Position numbers and translations under genes: made by a program. Positions 43,172 through 52,081 of a stretch of 64,000 nt of DNA are shown here, one piece after another. Origin of the DNA: MWEH01 sp964392385 (lineage in GTDB: Bacteria; Bacillota; Clostridia; Christensenellales; DTU072); the NCBI GenBank assembly GCA_964392385.1, contig CAYMPR010000004.1:1-64000 (forward strand), in the 5' to 3' direction. The notes under the pieces were generated by a model that saw only the letters and a list, made by a program, of their open reading frames with translations, was not told the origin of the DNA and did no database searches. Position 1 is the stretch's first letter, and each line of letters opens with the position of its first letter.

Positions 43172-43242
43172 TTACGCCCCTAAAAATTCAACAAACAATT
43201 AATGTTTAATTAGACTGTTTTTTTGCTTTCTTTTAAAGAATA

Positions 43243-43271
43243 ATTATACATTACGCGCATGTACATTGCAA
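43243..43271 (-). promoter_or_regulatory. Promoter of the three-gene ABC operon
   Basis: TTGCAA (43271-43266), 17-bp spacer, perfect TATAAT (43248-43243). The spacer contains TGTACATGCGCGTA, a partly palindromic stretch that might be an operator. Confidence 0.7.
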
Positions 43272-43559
43272 GGAAGGATAAGTGTACTTAGGGTGAAAGG
43301 CTCATATTAATACCTTATTTTGCTTTATCCCCAGCTATTTTTGTGTATGATTAACCATCAATTGCCCTTTTTATTACCTTTTTACTTTACATCTTTATAC
43401 ACGCGTGATAGTATAAACAACAACAAAATATCTACGTAATTGTGGCTATCTTAAGACTAGATTCAAATCTTTAAAATATACGATTATAAACAATTATACA
43501 TTTATATAAATTTCTTAATATTGCGCCTTAATCTAATAAAGTGAAAGTGGGAAGAAAAT
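43272..43559. other. Intergenic region before leuS
   Basis: No gene. A weak plus-strand promoter candidate is TTCAAA (43462-43467), 17 bp, TATAAA (43485-43490). An 8-bp palindrome CACGCGTG lies near 43400. No T-box antiterminator sequence or terminator hairpin is visible, although leucyl-tRNA synthetase genes in Bacillota often have one. GGGAAG precedes the leuS ATG. Confidence 0.5.
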
Positions 43560-45971
43560 ATGACAAAAGAATATAACTTTGCTCAAGTCGAAAAAAAATG
43601 GCAAGACTATTGGTATAACAATAATGTTTTCGAAGTAATTGAAGATGCTTCAAAAGAAAAATTCTATGCATTAATTGAATTCCCTTATCCAAGTGGCTCA
43701 GGACTCCATGTCGGCCATATTAGAGCTTTTTCCTCAATGGAAGTTATAGCTAGGAAAAAAAGGATACAAAACTATAACGTTTTGTTTCCAATTGGATATG
43801 ATGCTTTTGGCCTTCCTACCGAAAACTATGCTATAAAAACAAAACAACACCCTAGATTAGTCACTGATCAAAACATCAAAAAATTTGAACAGCAATTAAA
43901 ATCAATAGGATATAGTTTCAATTGGGATAGAGCAGTAGACACTACCGATCCAAGTTATTACAAATGGACACAATGGATTTTTATTCAATTATTTAAGCGT
44001 GGATTAGCCTACAAATCAAAAACTCTAGTAAATTTTTGTCCCGATTGCAAGGTCGTTCTTGCCAATGAAGAAAGTCAAAATGGAGTTTGTGATAGATGTG
44101 GTTCAGAAGTCGTACAAAAAGAAAAGGATGTTTGGTTTCTTAAGATTAGAGATTATGCTGAATCACTTTTACAAGGCTTAAGCTCAGTAAATTTCCCAGA
44201 AAGAATAAAAATAGAGCAAGAAAATTGGATTGGAAAATCCACTGGAGCAGATGTCACCTTCAAGGTGGTATCGAACAAAGAAGAAGTCCCGATAGTTGTG
44301 TACACAACTAGACCCGATACAATATATGGAGCCACTTTTTTAGTTGTTTCGCCTGAACACCCTATTATTACCTCTTTCCATAAAAACATACTCAATATAG
44401 ATGAAATAATTGATTATCAAGAAAAGGCAAAAAGAAAAAAAGAGTTTGAAAGGGTTCAACTTTCCAAGGAAAAAACTGGTATTGAGCTTAAGGGGTTGTA
44501 CGCAATTAATCCTATTACAGAGAACAAGATTCCGATATTTACTGCCGATTACGTTATGATGAACTATGGTACAGGTGCAATAATGGCAGTTCCAGCCCAT
44601 GACAAAAGAGATTGGGATTTTGCAAAAGCCTTCAACCTCCCTATCATCGAAGTAATAAAAAGCGATTGTAACATTCAAGAAGAGCCTTATGTCGAAAAAA
44701 ATGACAAAGGTGTTATGATAAATTCGCCCTTAATTGACGGATTGACCGTTCCTGATGCTATAAATAAAATAATTGCAGAAATGGCTAAGCTCGGAGTCGG
44801 AAAGCCTAAAAAGGATTTCAAAATGAAAGATTGGGCTTTCAATCGCCAAAGATATTGGGGTGAACCAATTCCAATAATTAATTGTCCAAAATGTGGACAA
44901 ATTCCAGTTCCAGAAAACGAACTTCCTTTACAACTCCCTGTATTGAAAGACTTCAGCCCATCTGATGATGCAAGCTCCCCTCTCTCTAAATGTACAGATT
45001 GGGTTAATACTACTTGCCCAATTTGCAAAGGAAAGGCAACTAGAGAAACCGATACAATGCCACAGTGGGCTGGAAGTAGCTGGTATTTTTTAAGATACAT
45101 GAGCCCTAAAGAAAATAATTTCGTTGTAAATCCAGCAGCTTACAAATATTGGGGACAGGTAGACTGGTACAATGGTGGTATGGAACATGTAACTAGGCAT
45201 TTAATTTACTCTCGCTTCTGGAATCAATTTTTATTTGATATCGGCGTAGTAACGAATAAAGAACCCTACCTAAGAAGATCTGCACAAGGATTGATTCTAG
45301 GCTCTGATGGCGAAAAAATGAGCAAATCTAGGGGAAATGTTGTTAATCCTGAAGAAGTACTTAATTCCTATGGTGCAGATATTTTGCGTCTTTTTATTCT
45401 ATTTATTGGTGATTATGAAAAACCCGCTCCTTGGTCTCCCGATGGAATTAAAGGGTGCCAAAGATTTTCCTCAAGATACTGGGGCCTTCAGGATTTAATT
45501 AAACCTGAAAAAGATGTCGACTGCTCTGATCTTAATTTAGATGCACTAATTAAAAAAGTCGACTCCGATTACGAGAGCTGCAAATTTAATACCGCAATTG
45601 CTTTCCTAATGACAGCTATAAACACTATTTATTCAAGGGGCGCAACTACATTAAAAGAAGTAAATACCATATCACTCCTTCTTTATCCTGTGGCTCCTCA
45701 TATTACAAGCGAACTATATTATCTGTTAAACAACGGGAAATACATCAATAACGCTAGTTACCCTACTTTTGACCCAGATAAATTAGTCGCTGAAACCGTA
45801 GAAATACCAATTCAGGTTACAGGCAAACTTAGAGGGACTGTTACAATCCCAGTAGGCTCTGATGAAACATTTGTTTTAGATAAAGTAAAGGCGACTGGTT
45901 GCTTGGATGGGAAGACAATTTTAAAAGTTATTTATGTTAAAGATAGAATAATAAACATAATAGCTAAGTAA
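43560..45971 (+). CDS. leuS: Leucyl-tRNA synthetase
   Basis: 803 residues, bacterial type. HIGH motif in FPYPSGSGLHVGHIRAFS, zinc knuckle CPDCKVVLANEES...CDRCGSE, editing domain with the conserved threonine-rich VVYTTRPDTIYGATF and MAVPAHDKRDWDFA, a second zinc-type CPKCGQIPVPE/CPICKG, and KMSKS in GSDGEKMSKSRGNV. The C-terminal domain ends with VTGKLRGTVTIPVG. Complete and ordinary. Confidence 0.97.
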   Translation: MTKEYNFAQVEKKWQDYWYNNNVFEVIEDASKEKFYALIEFPYPSGSGLHVGHIRAFSSMEVIARKKRIQNYNVLFPIGYDAFGLPTENYAIKTKQHPRLVTDQNIKKFEQQLKSIGYSFNWDRAVDTTDPSYYKWTQWIFIQLFKRGLAYKSKTLVNFCPDCKVVLANEESQNGVCDRCGSEVVQKEKDVWFLKIRDYAESLLQGLSSVNFPERIKIEQENWIGKSTGADVTFKVVSNKEEVPIVVYTTRPDTIYGATFLVVSPEHPIITSFHKNILNIDEIIDYQEKAKRKKEFERVQLSKEKTGIELKGLYAINPITENKIPIFTADYVMMNYGTGAIMAVPAHDKRDWDFAKAFNLPIIEVIKSDCNIQEEPYVEKNDKGVMINSPLIDGLTVPDAINKIIAEMAKLGVGKPKKDFKMKDWAFNRQRYWGEPIPIINCPKCGQIPVPENELPLQLPVLKDFSPSDDASSPLSKCTDWVNTTCPICKGKATRETDTMPQWAGSSWYFLRYMSPKENNFVVNPAAYKYWGQVDWYNGGMEHVTRHLIYSRFWNQFLFDIGVVTNKEPYLRRSAQGLILGSDGEKMSKSRGNVVNPEEVLNSYGADILRLFILFIGDYEKPAPWSPDGIKGCQRFSSRYWGLQDLIKPEKDVDCSDLNLDALIKKVDSDYESCKFNTAIAFLMTAINTIYSRGATTLKEVNTISLLLYPVAPHITSELYYLLNNGKYINNASYPTFDPDKLVAETVEIPIQVTGKLRGTVTIPVGSDETFVLDKVKATGCLDGKTILKVIYVKDRIINIIAK

Positions 45972-46031
45972 AAATTGAAAACTTTTTTGGTTAATTTAAA
46001 ATAATACTTGCTAATTTAGGGGCTTAAACAG

Positions 46032-46060
46032 TTGCATAAAAAAAAGGCTAATAGTAAAAT
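46032..46060 (+). promoter_or_regulatory. Promoter of gap
   Basis: TTGCAT (46032-46037), 17-bp spacer, TAAAAT (46055-46060), 39 bases before the start codon. The A-rich sequence around it makes this a moderate call. Confidence 0.6.
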
Positions 46061-46098
46061 AAAAAAATAGAAATAATATATATTTGGAGGGAATTAAA

Positions 46099-47118
46099 AT
46101 GGCAAAAAATGTAAAAGTAGCTATTAATGGATTCGGTAGAATTGGCCGTTTGGCATTTAGACAAATGTTCAATGCTCCTGGATATGAAATCGTAGCAATA
46201 AACGATCTTACAGATGCAAAAATGTTAGCTCATTTATTAAAATACGACTCTGTTCAAGGCAGATATGCTCTATGGGAACAGGTTTCTGTTTCAGGCAATA
46301 ACCTTGTTGTTGCTGGTAAAGAAATCCCAGTTTTCGCTATAGCAAAAGCAAACGAAATACCATGGGGAAAATATGATGTTGATGTAGTTCTTGAATGCAC
46401 TGGATTTTATACTGCAAAAGATAAAGCACAAGCGCACATTGATGCAGGTGCAAAGAAAGTAGTAATTTCTGCCCCAGCAGGAAATGATCTTCCCACAATA
46501 GTTTTCTCAGTGAATGAGAAAACACTAAAGCCTACAGATACAATTATTTCTGCGGCATCTTGTACTACAAACTGCTTAGCTCCTATGGCGTATAATCTAC
46601 ATAAGCTTGCTAATATTGAAAAAGGATTTATGACAACAATTCATGCGTATACAGGAGACCAAATGGTTCTAGATGGACCTCATCGCAAAGGTGATTTAAG
46701 AAGAGCTAGAGCAGCAGCTGAGAACATTGTTCCAAATTCAACAGGTGCAGCAAAGGCTATTGGTCTAGTAATTCCTGAACTTGCTGGAAAGCTTGATGGT
46801 TCTGCACAGAGAGTACCTACCCCATCTGGATCGATAACTGAATTAGTTGCAGTAACTACGAAAGCAGTATCTGCTGAACAAGTTAATGCCTTTATGAAAG
46901 CGGCCGCAAATGATTGCTATGGCTACAATGAGGACGAGATTGTCTCTTCTGATGTTATTGGAATTACTTTCGGTTCATTGTTTGATGCAACATTAACAAA
47001 AACCATGACCCTTCCCGATGGAAAAGGCTTGGTCAAAGTTACTAGCTGGTATGACAATGAAAATAGCTATACAACACAAATGGTTAAGACTATTAAATAC
47101 TTCTCAGAACTTAAATAA
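46099..47118 (+). CDS. gap: Glyceraldehyde-3-phosphate dehydrogenase
   Basis: 339 residues from ATG 46099 (MAKNVKVAINGFGRIGR); the TTG at 46084 belongs to the GGAGGG ribosome site. NAD-binding motif NGFGRIGR at 10-17; the aspartate in AINDLTD favours NAD over NADP. Catalytic cysteine in SAASCTTNCLAPM, and IHAYTGDQ, GAAKAIGLVIPEL. It is monocistronic, between its own promoter and terminator, away from pgk-tpiA-gpmI. Confidence 0.97.
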   Translation: MAKNVKVAINGFGRIGRLAFRQMFNAPGYEIVAINDLTDAKMLAHLLKYDSVQGRYALWEQVSVSGNNLVVAGKEIPVFAIAKANEIPWGKYDVDVVLECTGFYTAKDKAQAHIDAGAKKVVISAPAGNDLPTIVFSVNEKTLKPTDTIISAASCTTNCLAPMAYNLHKLANIEKGFMTTIHAYTGDQMVLDGPHRKGDLRRARAAAENIVPNSTGAAKAIGLVIPELAGKLDGSAQRVPTPSGSITELVAVTTKAVSAEQVNAFMKAAANDCYGYNEDEIVSSDVIGITFGSLFDATLTKTMTLPDGKGLVKVTSWYDNENSYTTQMVKTIKYFSELK

Positions 47119-47137
47119 CTTTTTTTCTTAAAACATT

Positions 47138-47164
47138 ACCCGCTGGAAATCCAGCGGGTTTTTT
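47138..47164 (+). terminator. Terminator after gap
   Basis: Stem ACCCGCTGGA / TCCAGCGGGT with a two-base AA loop (in practice a four-base loop), followed by TTTTTT. 20 bases past the gap stop. Confidence 0.93.
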
Positions 47165-47193
47165 GTTTGGTAAGATAGAGTTTATTACTAATT

Positions 47194-48888
47194 TTAAATT
47201 ATTCTAGCAACGTCAATACCACCCTTTTCGTATACAACTGCTTCGTATGGCTTAAGCAAAATGGCATCGCCAAGAGTCTCATCCTGTTTGGGATAATTGC
47301 TTATAATAAGCTTTGCTCCTTTTGAATTTGTTTCATCAACATTAAATGGAATGCGTTTCTCTTTAAAGTTGCAAATAACTAAATATTTTTTATTTCCTAA
47401 CTCTCTCTCGAAACAATATACATTTTTATTCTTTGGGGAATATTCTTTATATGTGCCTTCCTTAATAATATTATTTCCCTTTCGAAATTGGATAAGTTTT
47501 TTATAAAAATTTAGTATTGAATTGGGGTTTTTTAAGTCGTTTGTGACATTAATATCGTCATAATTGGGATTAATTTTCATCCAAGGTTTTCCCGACGTAA
47601 AACCACAACCCTGTTTTGATTCCCACTGCATAGGGGTCCTGGCGTGATCTCTAGCTCTTTTCGACATAGCCCATTTAGCCAAAGGAAGTAGCGGAGGGAA
47701 TATTTTTTTAACCATAGAAAATACTTGTCTAGCCATTACGTCCACATATTCATCCAAATTTAAGTAAATATTAGTCATCCCTATTTCTTGTCCTTCATAT
47801 ACATAAGGAGTACCTCTTAAAAAGAAGTAAGAAACAGCTAGCATTTTCCCGAGTTCCTTTCTATAGATTCCGTAACTATTCCCGTATCTTGAAATACTTC
47901 TTGGTTGATCATGATTCTCATAATATAATGTTGGCCAACAATTGCTTGGCATATTTTGCCAACCAGACTGTACTGCCTTAAACTTGGCAAGGTTGAATTT
48001 TACCGGTAAAAAATCAGATTTAAAATCAACTTGAACAAGTTCAAATGTAATGGCACTATCAAGCTCGTTTCTATCCTCAGCTATAATCAATGGTGCATCT
48101 TTAAGGGTACAGCCTATTGCTTCTCCCACTATCATAGTGTCATACTTCGACCAAGATTTTTCATTAACTTCATTAAAGTATTTGTGAATATTTGGTCCTA
48201 AAACAAAATTTTCATCCCCTCTTAATATTGGAAGTCCTTTCCCATCTGGTAATCCAACGACTTTGGAAATATATGTTATAACATCGCATCGGAAGCCATC
48301 AACTCCAATTTCAAACCAATAATTACAAATGTCAATAACCTCTTGTCTTACTTTTTCATTGTCCCAATTTAAATCAGGTTGTTTACTAGAAAACAAGTGT
48401 AAATACCATTCTTTGGTAGTTTCATCATATGTCCATGCCTTTCCCGTAAACCTTGAAGTCCAGTTGTTTGGAGGTTTTTTTCCATCTTTCCCTCTGCCTT
48501 TCCGCCAAAAATAATAATCTCTATAAGGATTATCTTTGCTTTTCTTACTTTCTTGAAACCACATGTGTTCATCTGAGGAATGGTTCACGACTAAGTCCAT
48601 GACAAGCCTTATTCCTCTATCATGCATTCCCTGGAGCATCTCTTTGAAATCCTCAAGAGTTCCAAATTCAGGGTTAATATCTCTATAATCCGAAATATCA
48701 TATCCATTGTCACAATTAGGGGACTTATACACGGGAGAAAGCCAAACTGCATTAACTCCCAAATCTTTTAAGTAGTCGAGTTTATTAATAATTCCTCTAA
48801 TATCCCCTATCCCATCACCATTACTGTCGCAAAAGCTCCTAGGATATATTTGGTAGAATACTGCATCCTTGTACCATCTTGTTTTCAT
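47194..48888 (-). CDS. GH13 alpha-glucosidase / oligo-1,6-glucosidase
   Basis: 564 residues, cytoplasmic (no signal). YQIYPRSFCDSNGDGIGDIR at the N-terminus; conserved regions I DLVVNHSSDEH, II DGFRCDVITYI (nucleophile Asp), III MIVGEAIGCT (acid/base Glu) and IV YENHDQPRSIS. The family splits alpha-1,4 or alpha-1,6 bonds in short oligosaccharides such as isomaltose, or trehalose-6-phosphate or sucrose. Exact specificity cannot be fixed. No sugar transporter lies beside it. An interrupted TGAAA/TTTCA palindrome overlaps its predicted promoter, which would fit sugar-responsive repression. Confidence 0.92.
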   Translation of the reverse strand: MKTRWYKDAVFYQIYPRSFCDSNGDGIGDIRGIINKLDYLKDLGVNAVWLSPVYKSPNCDNGYDISDYRDINPEFGTLEDFKEMLQGMHDRGIRLVMDLVVNHSSDEHMWFQESKKSKDNPYRDYYFWRKGRGKDGKKPPNNWTSRFTGKAWTYDETTKEWYLHLFSSKQPDLNWDNEKVRQEVIDICNYWFEIGVDGFRCDVITYISKVVGLPDGKGLPILRGDENFVLGPNIHKYFNEVNEKSWSKYDTMIVGEAIGCTLKDAPLIIAEDRNELDSAITFELVQVDFKSDFLPVKFNLAKFKAVQSGWQNMPSNCWPTLYYENHDQPRSISRYGNSYGIYRKELGKMLAVSYFFLRGTPYVYEGQEIGMTNIYLNLDEYVDVMARQVFSMVKKIFPPLLPLAKWAMSKRARDHARTPMQWESKQGCGFTSGKPWMKINPNYDDINVTNDLKNPNSILNFYKKLIQFRKGNNIIKEGTYKEYSPKNKNVYCFERELGNKKYLVICNFKEKRIPFNVDETNSKGAKLIISNYPKQDETLGDAILLKPYEAVVYEKGGIDVARII

Positions 48889-48948
48889 GTTTATCTCCTT
48901 AAATTATTGTTTAATATAAAATTATTTTCATACCACACTTTGTTACAA

Positions 48949-48977
48949 ATCTTATCATGAAAGCCGTATTGTTTCAA
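48949..48977 (-). promoter_or_regulatory. Promoter of the GH13 gene with overlapping palindrome
   Basis: TTGAAA (48977-48972), 17-bp spacer, TAAGAT (48954-48949) with TGA in front. TGAAA-N9-TTTCA (48976-48958) spans the -35 and most of the spacer, a typical LacI-family operator position, but it lacks the central CG spacing of a cre site. Confidence 0.6.
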
Positions 48978-49076
48978 ACCCCAAAAACAAAAAATTATTT
49001 CTTATTAGCTAATACTATGAACCCTTGATTATCTGCTAAATTGGCTAAAGATAATAAATCTATAAGACAAATACGT

Positions 49077-49883
49077 TTACTTATTCTCTATGCTAATTGA
49101 ATATACTTCATTCTTGGGCACGTCTAGAGTATCAGAAACAAGTTTAACAGCTTCAGATTTTTTTAGGCCAGATTTTAACGCCTCATCTAAACTTTTACAT
49201 ATTTCTTCCTTTGTTACTTTAAGTTTTTGAGGTTCTATTATGAGGACAAACTCTCCTTTGACATTTTCTATATTGATACTACTGATTAACCCAGAAACAA
49301 CTTTTTCAAACATTTTGGAAATTTCTTTTACTATTACCACTCTCCTATCACCTAAACAATCTTTTAACAGTTGAATTGTTTTTACAACATCATGTGGCGC
49401 ACAATAAAGAATAATTGGTAGTGATGATTTTTCATACTCGGAAATCAATTTAATTTTTGCACCCTCTTTTTCTGGCAAAAAACCTAAAAACACAAAACCG
49501 TTTTCCTTCAACCCCGAAATAGAATATGCAGTTGTTAACGCTGTAGGACCTGGGACGCTTTCAACCTCGATACCGGCCTCTCTTGCTGCACTAACCAAAA
49601 TAGCGCCAGGATCACTAATCCCGGGCATTCCAGCATCAGTTATTAAAGCAACAGATTTTCCTTCATGTATATGCTGAATAATTAATAAGGAAGATTCCTG
49701 TTCGTTAAATTTATGATAAGGAATAAGAGGCTTTTTAATGTCATAATGTTTCAAAAGAACAAGAGAATGCCTAGTATCTTCACAAGCAATGTAATCCACA
49801 GATGAAAGTGTCTCTTTTGCACGAAAACTTAAATCAGCTAAATTGCCTATAGGGGTGCCTACTATATAAAGCCTCGCTTCCAT
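49077..49883 (-). CDS. rsmI: 16S rRNA 2'-O-methyltransferase RsmI
   Basis: Methylates the ribose of C1402 in the 30S decoding centre. 268 residues: LYIVGTPIGNLADLSFRAKE, CEDTRHSLVLLKHY, SLVLLKHYDIKKPLIPYHKF, ITDAGMPGISDPGAILV and PGPTALTTAYSISGL. The C-terminal helical domain is present. It lies 63 bases after trmN6, reflecting the yabB-yabC neighbourhood of Bacillus. Confidence 0.95.
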   Translation of the reverse strand: MEARLYIVGTPIGNLADLSFRAKETLSSVDYIACEDTRHSLVLLKHYDIKKPLIPYHKFNEQESSLLIIQHIHEGKSVALITDAGMPGISDPGAILVSAAREAGIEVESVPGPTALTTAYSISGLKENGFVFLGFLPEKEGAKIKLISEYEKSSLPIILYCAPHDVVKTIQLLKDCLGDRRVVIVKEISKMFEKVVSGLISSINIENVKGEFVLIIEPQKLKVTKEEICKSLDEALKSGLKKSEAVKLVSDTLDVPKNEVYSISIENK

Positions 49884-49946
49884 TTTTCTCCTTACTTGTG
49901 TAATGTTAAACTAACAATCTTAATTATTTTTTCAATGTTTTTTATC

Positions 49947-50696
49947 CTAGCTGTTTTCCCTTTCTAACATAGAGAATCTATTATATATTTCGAGTACTTC
50001 TTTTGTTGGTTTACCTTCTTGATTCGTTAATATTAAGGGAGCTAGCACTTTCAATTGACACTTCCCATTCTTTTTCCCCTCTATCAAGAATATCTCAATA
50101 GTTGATTTAGGAGTAGTTTGTATTGGGAAAAGTGATTTTGGCACAATTTTATATTTTTCCATTAATGTCAATATATCCGCAAGTCTAGAGCTTTTAATAA
50201 CAGAATAAAACCTTCCGCCATAATTAAGTAAACTAGACGATATATCAATTATATCCTGCAATTTACATTTGATTTCCGACTTGCAAATGGCTATTTCTTC
50301 GTTTTCATTTGTGTCACATTTCTTTTCATAGGGAGGATTTGACACTACCACATCAAAAGAACCTTTTCCAAAGGTATTAATGCTGTTTTTAAAATCATCA
50401 TTAATGAAAACGACTTTGTTCTCTAGTTTATTAAGCATTAGAGACCTTTGTGACATCTCAAACAGCCTTTTCTGTATCTCTACACCCACTATTTCTTTTG
50501 CCGTTGTTTTTTTAGAAAGAAGTATGGAAATTATACCACTTCCAGAGCCAAGTTCAATTATTCTTTCCTTTGCATTTGCCCTAACAATAGAAGTCAACAA
50601 AACTGAATCGGTTGTAAAACAATATCCCGAGGGCGATTGTATTATTTTAAGTCCACCACAATCCAAATCATATATTTTTTCATCATCAATAATCAT
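49947..50696 (-). CDS. TrmN6/YabB-like tRNA adenine-N6 methyltransferase
   Basis: 249 residues. SAM-binding ELGSGSGIISILLSKK and catalytic VVSNPPYEKK identify an amino methyltransferase of the tRNA1(Val) A37 group. The opening KIIQSPSGYCFTTDSVLLTS is the family N-terminus. The predicted promoter ends only about 7 bases before the ATG at 50696 and no ribosome site is present, so the message may be leaderless. Target tRNA is inferred from the family. Confidence 0.9.
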   Translation of the reverse strand: MIIDDEKIYDLDCGGLKIIQSPSGYCFTTDSVLLTSIVRANAKERIIELGSGSGIISILLSKKTTAKEIVGVEIQKRLFEMSQRSLMLNKLENKVVFINDDFKNSINTFGKGSFDVVVSNPPYEKKCDTNENEEIAICKSEIKCKLQDIIDISSSLLNYGGRFYSVIKSSRLADILTLMEKYKIVPKSLFPIQTTPKSTIEIFLIEGKKNGKCQLKVLAPLILTNQEGKPTKEVLEIYNRFSMLERENS

Positions 50697-50702
50697 ACGT
50701 CC

Positions 50703-50731
50703 ATTATAGTATATTATGTTTTTGGTAGCAA
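50703..50731 (-). promoter_or_regulatory. Promoter of trmN6-rsmI
   Basis: TTGCTA (50731-50726), 17-bp spacer, perfect TATAAT (50708-50703). Expected start of transcription is at or within a base or two of the trmN6 start codon. Confidence 0.62.
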
Positions 50732-50969
50732 CACAGCAATGTCCTATTGGGGGCTATTATATATAGCAATTTTATACATAATTCTAATTTGTACAATACA
50801 TAGTATTGTTGTTATTATTTATTTGAGTCCTTATGCTATATATAGACAAGATTCAATAATTAAAAAACTCTAAACTTAATAACGGATTATTAATATAAAA
50901 TGCTATTTGCTAGATTTTGTATGTCTTAAGTAGTATAATTTTATAAATGATTTATTCGGAGGTAGTTTT

Positions 50970-51899
50970 ATGCCATTAGTAACAAGTAAAGATATGTTCG
51001 AAAAAGCTTATAAGGGTGGGTATGCCATAGGAGCTTTCAATGTGAATAATATGGAAACTATTCAAGGAATAGTTAGTGCCGCAAAGGAAGAAAATGCCCC
51101 TTTGATTCTTCAAGTTTCTGCTGGCGCTAGAAAGTATGCAAGCCCTATTTATTTAAAGAAACTAGTTGAAGCTGCTGTTGAGGATTCAGGGCTACCTATT
51201 TGCCTTCACCTTGATCATGGCGATTCATTTGAAATTTGCAAAGATTGTATAGAGATGGGATTTACATCTGTAATGATTGATGCTTCTCACCACAGTTTTG
51301 CAGAAAACATTAAAATAACAAAAAATGTAGTTGACTATGCTCATGATCGTGGCGTAACTGTTGAAGCAGAGCTTGGAAGACTTGCGGGAGTTGAAGATGC
51401 CATAAATGTTAGTGCAGCAGACAGTAGCTACACAGATCCTGCGCAAGTTGAAGAATTTGTATCAAAAACAAATGTCGATAGTTTAGCAATTGCAATTGGA
51501 ACTAGCCACGGTGCATTTAAGTTTAAGGGAGAGCCTAAGTTAAGGTTTGATATTTTGGAGGAAGTCGGCAAAAGGTTGCCAGGGTTCCCTATCGTTCTTC
51601 ATGGTGCTAGTTCAGTTCCACAGTACCTTGTCGAAATCATTAACCAATACGGTGGTAATATGCCTGGCGCACAAGGAGTTCCTGAGGAAATGTTGAGAAA
51701 GGCAGCCTCTATGGCAGTATGTAAAATAAATATTGATTCTGACTTGAGAATGGCGGTCACTGGAACTATAAGAAAATACTTCCAAGAAAATCCATCTCAC
51801 TTTGATCCTAGACAATACCTAGGACCAGCTAGAAATGCCGTTAAAGACATTGTTAAGCATAAAATACAATATGTCCTTGGGTGTTCCGGGAAAGCATAA
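50970..51899 (+). CDS. fba: Fructose-1,6-bisphosphate aldolase, class II
   Basis: Splits fructose-1,6-bisphosphate to the two triose phosphates; zinc enzyme. 309 residues. Zinc and catalytic region ICLHLDHGDSFE, SVMIDASHHSF, EAELGRLAGVED, IGTSHGAFKFKGEP and VLHGASSVPQYL; ends YVLGCSGKA. CGGAGG is 9 bases before the ATG. A perfect TATAAT at 50934-50939 is a likely -10, but no good -35 accompanies it. Monocistronic, with a terminator after it. Confidence 0.96.
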   Translation: MPLVTSKDMFEKAYKGGYAIGAFNVNNMETIQGIVSAAKEENAPLILQVSAGARKYASPIYLKKLVEAAVEDSGLPICLHLDHGDSFEICKDCIEMGFTSVMIDASHHSFAENIKITKNVVDYAHDRGVTVEAELGRLAGVEDAINVSAADSSYTDPAQVEEFVSKTNVDSLAIAIGTSHGAFKFKGEPKLRFDILEEVGKRLPGFPIVLHGASSVPQYLVEIINQYGGNMPGAQGVPEEMLRKAASMAVCKINIDSDLRMAVTGTIRKYFQENPSHFDPRQYLGPARNAVKDIVKHKIQYVLGCSGKA

Positions 51900-51919
51900 A
51901 TTTTATTTAATTAAAAGAT

Positions 51920-51948
51920 AAGGATCGCAAAATGCGATCCTTTTTTTA
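51920..51948 (+). terminator. Terminator after fba
   Basis: AAGGATCGCA / TGCGATCCTT with an AAA loop, followed by a run of seven T. 20 bases past the stop. Confidence 0.94.
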
Positions 51949-52081
51949 TTTTATAAATGGGATGAAAAAACAATTGTTTCTCTTTTATCTTGAGGTACTT
52001 TTCTGCGAGTAAGGATTAAGTAATTTAGGATAATTATCACAATGTTTTAGAATATTGTGATGAGGAAAAACTTAATTACAT

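Noticed and set aside
43272..43559. T-box riboswitch before leuS
   Set aside because: AGGGTGAAAGG near 43289 recalls a T-box core, but the AGGGTGGNACCGCG antiterminator and a terminator hairpin are missing. The same check failed for metG and tyrS.
50637..50873. 78-residue hydrophobic plus-strand frame (78 codons, or 44 from an inner ATG)
   Set aside because: No ribosome site, overlaps the trmN6 start and promoter, and its hydrophobicity follows from AT-rich sequence.
52036..52061. Hairpin ATCACAAT / ATTGTGAT after rho as a terminator
   Set aside because: 8-bp AT-rich stem without a T run on the minus strand.
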